From the NCBI GenBank assembly GCA_013287405.1, contig JABDDW010000045.1, forward strand, positions 913 to 12,610: a stretch of 11,698 nt of DNA, read 5' to 3'. The position numbers and the translations under genes were made by a program. Shown here in pieces: positions 6,452-11,698 of the stretch (position 1 is its first letter; each line of letters starts with the position of its first letter). This stretch comes from Deltaproteobacteria bacterium (GTDB lineage: Bacteria; Bdellovibrionota; Bdellovibrionia; JABDDW01). Below the pieces are notes generated by a model. It searched no databases. It was not told the origin of the DNA and was given only the letters and a program-made list of their open reading frames with translations.

Positions 6452-7504
6452 ATGTCAAATCAAAAGCTGAGGAACTGCGGAAGAATTCAATCCTATCTGC
6501 TCTTTTATTCTCTATTTTACTGCATCTCATTTTCCGTTATTGTTAAAGCATCTCCTTTTGAGCTTCAGCAGTGCATTGTTAGTCTCGATGAAATCAAGCT
6601 TCTTAACGCCCCTCCAGAGGACTTCAAACCAGTACGAATCCCAGAGAAGGTAGTTGTGACGTCCGGTCAACACCTGGATCGCATTTACGATTCAGGCGCA
6701 TACCGATGGCCTGGCGAAATATTCTCGACTGGAAGAAATGCCGAAGTAGACGATCTAAAACGCCTTGACCAGCACAGACCGTTTAACTTTCTTATAGATA
6801 TGAGTGGGCTCACTTTGTGGGAATACAGGGTTCCAGATCTGTCAGTTGACCCCGGAATCGTAAATTCAAAATATTTTGTTGGCCACATGAGTCTTTTTCA
6901 TAAAATGCAGGAAGTGTTGGGAAGGGAGCCTGTAATAGTGGGTTCTGGAGACGGAATAAAAATGGCTGGGAAGATATTTATAACAAATAGATCTGGGAGT
7001 TTTCGGTCAGGGGAAACTAACTTAGCGGAGTCAGTCAACCAATTAAAGAAGTATGGGCTGGGCTATTATGGTGAACCAATTCAATCAGTTGCCCTGTCCC
7101 AAGGATATTTTTTGTACCGAGAGCCCACACACTCCTCAGCCTACGAAGATGCTAATGCCACACTTATCGTTGGGAAAGACTCAGACTTGCGGAAATTGAC
7201 GGACGACATATGGGGTCTGAAGGAGAGTCTAATGCCTCGATATCTAGACGAAGGGTTCAACTTAGATTTAAAAATTATTCGAAATTCTATATATAAAGAA
7301 ATGAAGACCGTATCAGACCTATTTGCACGGGCAAGGCTATCGGGACTCGCAAAATTTGTCGGCCATTTTTCCAACCCGAGTGCGCCATGGATTGCGATCA
7401 AAATAGTGGATCAAGATTATGGGCCAAGTTGGAACTTTGATTCACTTTCGAAGGAATTGTTAAAACGACTTGAGGCCGCAGAGCATGCTGCCGACCAGAG
7501 ATAG
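6452..7504 (+). CDS. Large exported protein of unknown function
   Basis: 350 residues from ATG 6452 (in-frame alternatives: ATG 6446, TTG 6434). The N-terminus is basic and then hydrophobic (SYLLFYSLFYCISFSVIVKA), a signal peptide cleaved before SPFEL. The body has no motif I can tie to an enzyme. One stretch, GDGIKMAGKIFITNRSGSF (about residues 172-190), followed by a helix and KKYGL, recalls segments with an SGHY motif found in several secreted or toxin-associated proteins, but the match is loose. Only two cysteines flank the mature start, so it is not a disulfide-rich protein. The C-terminus is helical and charged (ELLKRLEAAEHAADQR). It converges with the gene at 7554; the 49-nt gap contains no clear terminator. 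Start choice rests on the predicted promoter and is uncertain. Confidence 0.75.
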   Translation: MSNQKLRNCGRIQSYLLFYSLFYCISFSVIVKASPFELQQCIVSLDEIKLLNAPPEDFKPVRIPEKVVVTSGQHLDRIYDSGAYRWPGEIFSTGRNAEVDDLKRLDQHRPFNFLIDMSGLTLWEYRVPDLSVDPGIVNSKYFVGHMSLFHKMQEVLGREPVIVGSGDGIKMAGKIFITNRSGSFRSGETNLAESVNQLKKYGLGYYGEPIQSVALSQGYFLYREPTHSSAYEDANATLIVGKDSDLRKLTDDIWGLKESLMPRYLDEGFNLDLKIIRNSIYKEMKTVSDLFARARLSGLAKFVGHFSNPSAPWIAIKIVDQDYGPSWNFDSLSKELLKRLEAAEHAADQR

Positions 7505-7553
7505 AATCATAGCATTTTAAAGCTGCATCATCCATACACTATGAAACTTTTAA

Positions 7554-8393
7554 CTATCGAGTCGTTTCATCAAACAGAGCTTCCGCCACGTGCTGTACTG
7601 TATTGTCGCCACTATTCCAGACGGCGGCCGAAATCGCTTTGTAATCGATATGATATCCTGTCAGCCGCAGTAGTTCACCCGCCACCCTCATAAAATAGGC
7701 AGTATCATAAGGGGATATTTTGTCAGCGGGGTCCGGGTTCTTATACCTTGTCTCTTTCATCGCTATTTCCTCGCAAAGCATTGGAGTTACTGGCTGATAC
7801 AGCACTCGATTAAAGCGCTTTTTATCACCGTAAATTGACCCTGTTCTTTTTCTTGCGTAAGTCTCGGCTGCTTCTAGGTTATCTCCTCGCTTTAGAGCGA
7901 TGCGTACGTACGCCTCGTGAATTGGAAAAAAACCTTGCTCAAGTGGGGACATCTGCTTTTCCAGAGAGTCTGAATAGGTGACCGTGCCGTCTGGATCTTG
8001 AATTGCTAGCTGCACTTTTTTACAGCCTTTAAAAAAAGCTCTGGCCCTGGACACTTTGAAACCAGTGGGGAGGTTTTCTAGAGGTCCGATGGCCTCCTTC
8101 CAAGTGAGTTCTTTAAGAGCCGCTTCGATCTTTAGTGCCTCTTCTGGACGGTATTGTTCTAAATACTTTCTCGCCAGGTCGGTTGACTGCCCTGAAGACA
8201 AAAAATCAAACATCCACGGACTTTTGTTTTTCACGCCAGTGAAATCCGCCAGCTGAACTGAACCACTTCCGAACCAATTTTCGCAAGACACACTGTCGGC
8301 TCCGCCTTTTCCTTCGGCACCAGCCATACAATTTATCGAAACTGTAAAAACACTCACAAAAAGAAAAATCTTGATACCATTTAGAAACTTCAT
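7554..8393 (-). CDS. Exported protein of unknown function, paired with a TIGR02147 regulator
   Basis: 279 residues, ATG at 8393 with AGGAG 6 nt upstream. A signal peptide (MKFLNGIKIFLFVSVFTVS) ends near CMAGA, with cleavage before EGKGG. Cys22 is in a poor lipobox (Asn at -1), so a lipoprotein is unlikely. The mature part starts EGKGGADSVSCENW and contains three further cysteines. A segment FFPIHEAYVRIALKRGDN around residues 156-173 recalls HEA-containing helices in other predicted secreted proteins of Bdellovibrio relatives; this is a memory-based impression. The gene begins 16 nt after the regulator's stop, its ribosome site lying in that gap, so both are one operon. Location periplasmic or secreted; function unknown. 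Confidence 0.82.
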   Translation of the reverse strand: MKFLNGIKIFLFVSVFTVSINCMAGAEGKGGADSVSCENWFGSGSVQLADFTGVKNKSPWMFDFLSSGQSTDLARKYLEQYRPEEALKIEAALKELTWKEAIGPLENLPTGFKVSRARAFFKGCKKVQLAIQDPDGTVTYSDSLEKQMSPLEQGFFPIHEAYVRIALKRGDNLEAAETYARKRTGSIYGDKKRFNRVLYQPVTPMLCEEIAMKETRYKNPDPADKISPYDTAYFMRVAGELLRLTGYHIDYKAISAAVWNSGDNTVQHVAEALFDETTR

Positions 8394-8409
8394 GGGTAAC
8401 TCCTATAAA

Positions 8410-9213
8410 TCATTTTCCGCATCGTTTTGACACGGGATAAAGTTGAACACCTAGATTAAAGACACGAGTTTTGGGACCGTCTTCCAAAAACTCGCACAGT
8501 TCACGTCTGAACTGCGTAATTCGTTTTCTTGCCTCGGGTAATTTTCGCTCGTCGATGGCCATCGTCATTGAAGTAATATCCTTTTCGACCAATGGAACTT
8601 CATCGATGGCATCTAGAGCTTTTTTTAGGATGTGGCGTTGTAGTTGCTTGAGAGCCGAGCTTGTAACGCCGTCTTCAGCATTAGTCACAAAGCCATGAGT
8701 TTTAATTAAAGTTCCTTTTTGTTCTATGAGGAGATCAAGGCGCAACAACCTCTCTACGGCTTGTCTGGTTTCTGTTACTGAAATTCCAAGTTGTTTCGCG
8801 ATCCATGAATAATCAAATTTAAAATTCTCAACTGTGGTAAGCTCTAAGATGGTATAATGATACCAATCAGAGATTAGCTTAAAGCCATCCAATGCAATCA
8901 TCTCATATCTGGTCTCTTTGTTTAATCTGTAGTCCTTTAATGCTTTATTTTTAAGGGACTTCAGAATGAGCTCTTTCTCATGGGGATTCACATCCAACTG
9001 TTCAAAGAGCCGAGTAACGAACTTTAATGAGGGCTTTCTCTTCCCTGAGAGAAGATGAGATACACTGGCCGATGCCAGTTTTAGGTAATTTGAAAATGCA
9101 CGAACCGAATAAGCGCAATTCTTATTCCTGCGCTTCAGATACTCCCGCTGAAACCAACTCTTGAAGTCAGTGACGGGAGATTCAAATTTTTGCTCAATGT
9201 TCTTTAATTGCAT
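8410..9213 (-). CDS. TIGR02147 family transcriptional regulator (DUF4423)
   Basis: 267 residues from ATG 9213, chosen because the family homology (KNIEQKFESPVTDFKSWFQR) begins just after it; the open frame continues 20 codons to 9273. The N-terminal third is a helix-turn-helix of the Cro/XRE type (SVRAFSNYLKLASASVSHLL, then SGKRKPSLKFVTRLFEQL). The C-terminal part is DUF4423: WYHYTILEL, a winged-helix-like WIAKQLGISVTETRQAVERL, and the signature MTMAIDERKLPEARKRITQF with FRRELCEFLE. The family is frequent in Bdellovibrio and Fibrobacter and its members are predicted DNA-binding regulators often next to genes for exported proteins, as here. It probably controls its own operon and possibly the surroundings. 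A TATATA word 6 nt before the ATG suggests a short or absent leader. Confidence 0.9.
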   Translation of the reverse strand: MQLKNIEQKFESPVTDFKSWFQREYLKRRNKNCAYSVRAFSNYLKLASASVSHLLSGKRKPSLKFVTRLFEQLDVNPHEKELILKSLKNKALKDYRLNKETRYEMIALDGFKLISDWYHYTILELTTVENFKFDYSWIAKQLGISVTETRQAVERLLRLDLLIEQKGTLIKTHGFVTNAEDGVTSSALKQLQRHILKKALDAIDEVPLVEKDITSMTMAIDERKLPEARKRITQFRRELCEFLEDGPKTRVFNLGVQLYPVSKRCGK

Positions 9214-9219
9214 TGAACC

Positions 9220-9225
9220 TATATA
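9220..9225 (-). promoter_or_regulatory. Candidate -10 element directly before the regulator start
   Basis: TATATA is followed by six bases (GGTTCA) and then the ATG at 9213. If used as a -10, transcription would start at or beside the start codon. There is no good -35 word, and AGG 4 nt before the ATG could instead serve as a weak ribosome site. Confidence 0.3.
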
Positions 9226-9266
9226 GCCTACGCCGCTCTCGAACGGAAGGAATTTTGCCGCAAAGT

Positions 9267-9287
9267 GCAGCAATTTGGCTTTGCTGC
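9267..9287. repeat. Inverted repeat GCAGCAA / TTGCTGC upstream of the regulator
   Basis: A 7-bp perfect inverted repeat with a 7-nt centre, 54 nt upstream of the regulator's ATG. It has no following T-run on either strand, so it is not a classic terminator. Its position fits an operator for the TIGR02147 protein or the end of an older transcript. Confidence 0.35.
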
Positions 9288-9295
9288 AGCTCTAA

Positions 9296-9669
9296 GATCA
9301 TTTGGTTATTAATGACGATTTATCTCCCGGGGCAGGCGACCCAGGCGTGGAGGCTCTGACCAAAAAGGAAATGAAATCCATTAACTTTGAGGGCGCTATA
9401 GCCAGGAATTGACGACGAACAGGTATTGGGGTTTCAAGGGGCCAAAGTGTTTGGCTCTTATGAAATTTCATGGTTAGAAATTCGGGTTCGCACCCCTTTG
9501 TGTCCAGAGTATAACGGATGCCGTAGTGAACTTGGGCTTCCGATAATGGAAATTCTGAAGCTCTCGTCCAGGGGTCTAACATGAATCCGGCCAGATTCGA
9601 TGTCTACCGAAAGTCAGCGCGAACATAGATTTCGGGGCTGGAAAAATCACCCAACGGAGTGACTCATGA
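9296..9669 (+). pseudogene. Possible frameshifted plus-strand gene remnant
   Basis: Three plus-strand frames follow one another with almost no overlap: 9296-9412 (INDDLSPGAGDPGVEALTKK), 9402-9584 (FQGAKVFGSYEISWLEIRV, then PLCPEYNGC) and 9580-9669 (ESGQIRCLPKVSANIDFGAG). Each is protein-like, and together they could be one exported protein split by two frame changes. Against this, the minus strand carries an uninterrupted 94-codon frame over 9298-9582 starting with ATG but no ribosome site, and one of the two is a mirror effect of the other. Neither shows a known family. The stretch 9214-9684 otherwise contains only the regulator's upstream region. Confidence 0.3.
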
Positions 9670-9684
9670 CTAAGGGAATTCGCT

Positions 9685-10146
9685 CTACTTTGCCGATTCC
9701 CTTGAACCTTGTCCGGAGGACCCAACCTTGCGCGTGCAAACGTTCGTACGCTTTTCATCATCGATTACAAAGTATTTGAGGTTGTAACCGTCTATGCATT
9801 CCGTTCCATTCCAAATCGGTCTGCTACAATTGGTAGAGGTAACTCTACATTGATTGAGTAGGAAAGTACCGTTGGCTGGCCCGTCATTTTGAAGTCGTTT
9901 GCAAAGATTATCAACGGTGTCCGTTGTAATTGATGTATCTTCTTTAAAGCGACAACCAAAAGCATTTAGGGATCTTATCCCCTCTTTGAGGCAGTTAGCC
10001 TTATCCGCTTCTTTATCTTTGGAATACGTTAGTCCGTGACATTGCCATATGATCACATTGGTGGGTTCGGTCTGAGATATCTTCACGTCCTGGGCAAAGG
10101 CGTTGAGACAAACGATTCCGAGGCTCACCAAGATCAAAGTTTTCAT
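9685..10146 (-). CDS. Cys-rich small secreted protein of unknown function
   Basis: 153 residues from ATG 10146, chosen because it opens the signal peptide MKTLILVSLGIVCLNAFA (cleaved before QDVKISQ) and has GGAG 5 nt upstream; the frame is open 11 codons further. The mature part has eight cysteines, an even number that fits four disulfides in a small stable extracytoplasmic domain. The tail (KVGSSGQGSRESAK) is polar and flexible. No catalytic motif and no family recognised. It is a single gene on the minus strand, with roughly 300 nt to the PIN gene upstream. Confidence 0.72.
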   Translation of the reverse strand: MKTLILVSLGIVCLNAFAQDVKISQTEPTNVIIWQCHGLTYSKDKEADKANCLKEGIRSLNAFGCRFKEDTSITTDTVDNLCKRLQNDGPANGTFLLNQCRVTSTNCSRPIWNGTECIDGYNLKYFVIDDEKRTNVCTRKVGSSGQGSRESAK

Positions 10147-10267
10147 ATTTTCTCCAAATCCAATTCCTATTTTACTCAAACCTTAGTTGGAAAACTATGA
10201 CCATCTGATTTCACGGCAAAACCAGACCAAAGCGCTGATTAAAAACTAATACTTCTGGGGAAATTTT

Positions 10268-10462
10268 ATGTCGGAAACTCCAGGGCGGGTCGAGCAGCCT
10301 CTTTTTCGACCCTGTTCGGGTCGAATGACAGTTAATGGCCGTTGGATTGCTGGGGTAAGGCCAAGGGTACTTTCTCGCTCTAAAAAGGAGCCAATTTTAG
10401 TCACTCGCACTAGGCCAGCCAACATACCTCGAGTTTTCGACAAAGCTTATCTGATCCTTTAA
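10268..10462 (+). CDS. Short Arg-rich ORF over a hairpin region, doubtful
   Basis: A 64-codon frame with ATG 10268 preceded by GGGGA about 7 nt upstream. The product (ETPGRVEQPLFRPCSGR, later SRSKKEPILVTRTRPANIP) is Arg- and Pro-rich without acidic clusters; no family recognised. Its stop at 10460-10462 meets the stop of the PIN gene on the other strand. The first part lies over a set of complementary repeats (10287-10325), which may be the real content of the region. A mirror frame runs on the minus strand (10246-10443). It could be a real small protein, a leader, or chance. Confidence 0.33.
   Translation: MSETPGRVEQPLFRPCSGRMTVNGRWIAGVRPRVLSRSKKEPILVTRTRPANIPRVFDKAYLIL
10287..10325 (+). 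repeat. Three-part complementary repeat forming two alternative hairpins
   Basis: GGGTCGA (10287-10293), TTCGACCC (10305-10312) and GGGTCGAA (10318-10325). The middle copy can pair with the first (7 bp) or, with a 5-nt TGTTC loop, with the third (8 bp perfect), but not both. This is the layout of a mutually exclusive RNA switch or of repeated binding half-sites. No U-run follows the second hairpin. Confidence 0.5.
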
Positions 10463-10977
10463 ATCTTGAGCTTCTTCAAGTCGACCAGGTCTATGTGTTG
10501 TCCTCCCAGACTCTTAACCACAGCCCCTAAATCGTTGTCACGGGTGATTAGGGTAAACTCATTGACAATGCTTGTCTCGGCAATCAGGGCATCTTGGATA
10601 TTATTTATTTTTCCGCCATTTTTCTTATCAAGTTCCATTTTTATTTTTTCGTAGAGTTCTCCCGAACTCCATTTAGCTTCATCCCATCGTGAAATATCCC
10701 AGACCATGGTTTCAGTTGGTATTTTCTTTCCAGATAATTTTGATTCACCCAAACGCGACACACCTATAACTGTGGACTCAGTTGGAATGGAATCACCTTC
10801 AATTAAAGAGTGAAAAACGGACAGTAGCCGACTTCGGCGAAGGTCATCTTTTGTGTTATTTATTTCATCCAACTGGATGTGGGTCGCAAATACTTCTGCT
10901 TTGGGAGGCAATGTCATAACATCTATTTTCCCATCAAGAATGTCATTGAACACGTTTGTGTCAAACATCAGCTTCAT
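10459..10977 (-). CDS. PIN-domain protein (VapC-like fold), probable RNase
   Basis: 172 residues from ATG 10977, which has GGAAG 9 nt upstream; the in-frame TTG at 10986 lies directly against that GGAAG and is unlikely. PIN acidic residues are in place: Asp6 in FDTNVFND, Glu38 in QLDEI, Asp129 in IQDALIAE and Asp147/Asp149 in TRDND. PIN domains are Mg-dependent RNases, as in VapC toxins that cut tRNA or rRNA. Unusually, a 22-residue tandem repeat sits in the middle: IPTESTVIGVSRLGESKL (from 64) and IPTETMVWDISRWDEAKW (from 86), making the protein longer than a typical VapC. The gene begins 5 nt after the stop of the HEPN-like gene, so they form a coupled pair. No VapB-like antitoxin is seen. 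Confidence 0.85.
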   Translation of the reverse strand: MKLMFDTNVFNDILDGKIDVMTLPPKAEVFATHIQLDEINNTKDDLRRSRLLSVFHSLIEGDSIPTESTVIGVSRLGESKLSGKKIPTETMVWDISRWDEAKWSSGELYEKIKMELDKKNGGKINNIQDALIAETSIVNEFTLITRDNDLGAVVKSLGGQHIDLVDLKKLKI

Positions 10978-10982
10978 ATTTT

Positions 10983-11471
10983 TCAACTTCCGCTTTTTGT
11001 GGCGTCTTTTCTCTCGCCTGTATCGGGGTCGATCTGGTCAACAAGATTATCAGTGAACTTATAAAGCTCCTCAATATCTAGATCATATCTCTTTTTGAAA
11101 TACTCTTCTTTGCTTTGCAGGCCCGCTTGCCTAGCAGCTTGTTCAAAGTTTCCATGAAGGATCGTGTTTCTAATACTTACAACCCGTTCAATTGTAATGT
11201 CAGCATTATCTCCCGGAAGATTTAAAACCTGATTTTCAACAGCTTTTTTTAATAACTTGCGAAGTGTGTCTGAGTCAGTTCCGCCCACGCCGGGGAGCAT
11301 TCTCAGGAAGCGCTCCAAACTCATAATCACAACACCTCCCTCGGCAAAAAGTAAGAGCTTATCTTGGGGGGCGTTGGATCCAATTGCCAGATTGTGTTTT
11401 CTTAGAATGTCATGTTCCCGGGCAAGTTCTTGGAAGTCTCTAAACTTCTCTTTGAAAGTGACGTCCGCCAT
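10983..11471 (-). CDS. HEPN-like protein, partner of the PIN protein
   Basis: 162 residues from ATG 11471, with GAGG 7 nt upstream. Mostly helical: LLLFAEGGVVIMSLERFLRM (39-58), LRKLLKKAVEN (70-80), then IERVVSIRNTILHGNFEQAA (94-113) and a polar C-terminus. RNTILH at 101-106 is an R-x4-H motif in the second half of a helical bundle, the catalytic signature of HEPN RNases such as those in toxin-antitoxin, abortive-infection and CRISPR effectors. I recognise the RNT-LHGNFEQAA pattern from uncharacterised bacterial proteins but know no function. It precedes the PIN gene by 5 nt in one operon. It could be the toxin, the antitoxin-like partner, or a second effector. HEPN assignment is by motif only. 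Confidence 0.72.
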   Translation of the reverse strand: MADVTFKEKFRDFQELAREHDILRKHNLAIGSNAPQDKLLLFAEGGVVIMSLERFLRMLPGVGGTDSDTLRKLLKKAVENQVLNLPGDNADITIERVVSIRNTILHGNFEQAARQAGLQSKEEYFKKRYDLDIEELYKFTDNLVDQIDPDTGERKDATKSGS

Positions 11472-11590
11472 TTTTTAGCCTCGCTAACCCTAAAGGTTCT
11501 ATAAAAGTAGAGTTATCATAGTTTAACTTTTCACGTCAGTATGCCGCGAACAAGTGGCCAGGATAGATTCCATTGGGGTTTAATGGCTAA

Positions 11591-11698
11591 ATGTCTAGAA
11601 CTAGGGCCTTTATGACTGGTCAGTCCGAGGGCTCTCAATTAGTCGTCGCGTGGCTAAGCCAAAAATTTCCCCAGAAGGATTTGGTTTTAGGCCAAAGA
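11591..11698 (+). CDS. Possible start of a gene running off the right edge
   Basis: From ATG 11591 a plus-strand frame stays open to the window end (36 codons; MSRTRAFMTGQSEGSQLV, then VAWLSQKFPQKDLVLGQR). An in-frame TAA lies immediately before the ATG. There is no convincing ribosome site, and ATG 11612 is an alternative. Too short to identify. It would be divergent from the HEPN-PIN operon, whose promoter should lie in 11472-11590. Confidence 0.25.
   Translation, partial: MSRTRAFMTGQSEGSQLVVAWLSQKFPQKDLVLGQR

Noticed and set aside
7505..7553. Terminator between the convergent genes
   Set aside because: No stem followed by a T-run was found; the same holds for the other gene ends in the window, so no terminator is annotated.
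9576..9761. 61-codon minus ORF MMKSVRTFAR...
   Set aside because: Overlaps the 3' end of the Cys-rich secreted protein in another frame and looks non-coding.
10246..10443. 65-codon minus ORF
   Set aside because: Mirror of the plus-strand small ORF and of the hairpin repeats; no ribosome site.
1..11698. CRISPR arrays, tRNA/rRNA genes, insertion-sequence ends
   Set aside because: No regularly spaced repeats, no cloverleaf with a CCA end, no transposase frame and no paired terminal inverted repeats were seen on reading both strands.

Overview
The window looks like an accessory stretch of a Bdellovibrio-like (Bdellovibrionota) chromosome. The best lineage marker is a TIGR02147/DUF4423 regulator (minus strand, 8410-9213), a family concentrated in Bdellovibrio and Fibrobacter. 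Many short genes for exported proteins with signal peptides and paired cysteines fit a predatory or envelope-rich Gram-negative. This assignment is an inference; no rRNA, tRNA or housekeeping marker is present.

Layout, left to right. (1) 1-1820, minus strand: an XPB-type superfamily 2 helicase followed, with a 68-nt overlap, by the start of a DUF790/Bax1-family gene that runs off the left edge. The Bax1 start is a TTG with a perfect AGGAGG. This is the archaeal-type XPB-Bax1 helicase-nuclease pair in a bacterial setting. (2) 1894-3533: a HExxHxxGxxD (metzincin-like) exported protein on minus, a plus-strand reading frame joined by an ATGA overlap to a small secreted protein, and the C-terminal tail of an S41 peptidase. 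Several frames here break at runs of five A/T, so this part is decayed, rearranged or carries sequence errors. (3) 3638-5253: an exported transglutaminase-like protein whose frame is cut by an in-frame TAG and continues as a 37-codon tail, a small secreted protein, and a small charged protein. (4) 5746-7504: a small cupin and a large exported protein of unknown function, possibly with a leaderless start. (5) 7554-9213, minus: the TIGR02147 regulator and an exported protein 16 nt downstream, a two-gene operon. (6) 9214-10462: a stretch with possible plus-strand gene debris, a Cys-rich secreted protein, and a small ORF lying over competing hairpins. (7) 10459-11471, minus: a tightly coupled pair, a HEPN-like protein (RNTILH) followed by a PIN-domain protein (VapC-like fold), which resembles a toxin-antitoxin or defence module of an uncharacterised type. 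A further plus-strand ORF may start at 11591.

The two most interesting functional units are the XPB-Bax1 pair at the left and the HEPN-PIN pair at the right. The middle is dominated by exported proteins of unknown role and by at least three places where a coherent protein is interrupted by one frame change or one stop codon.
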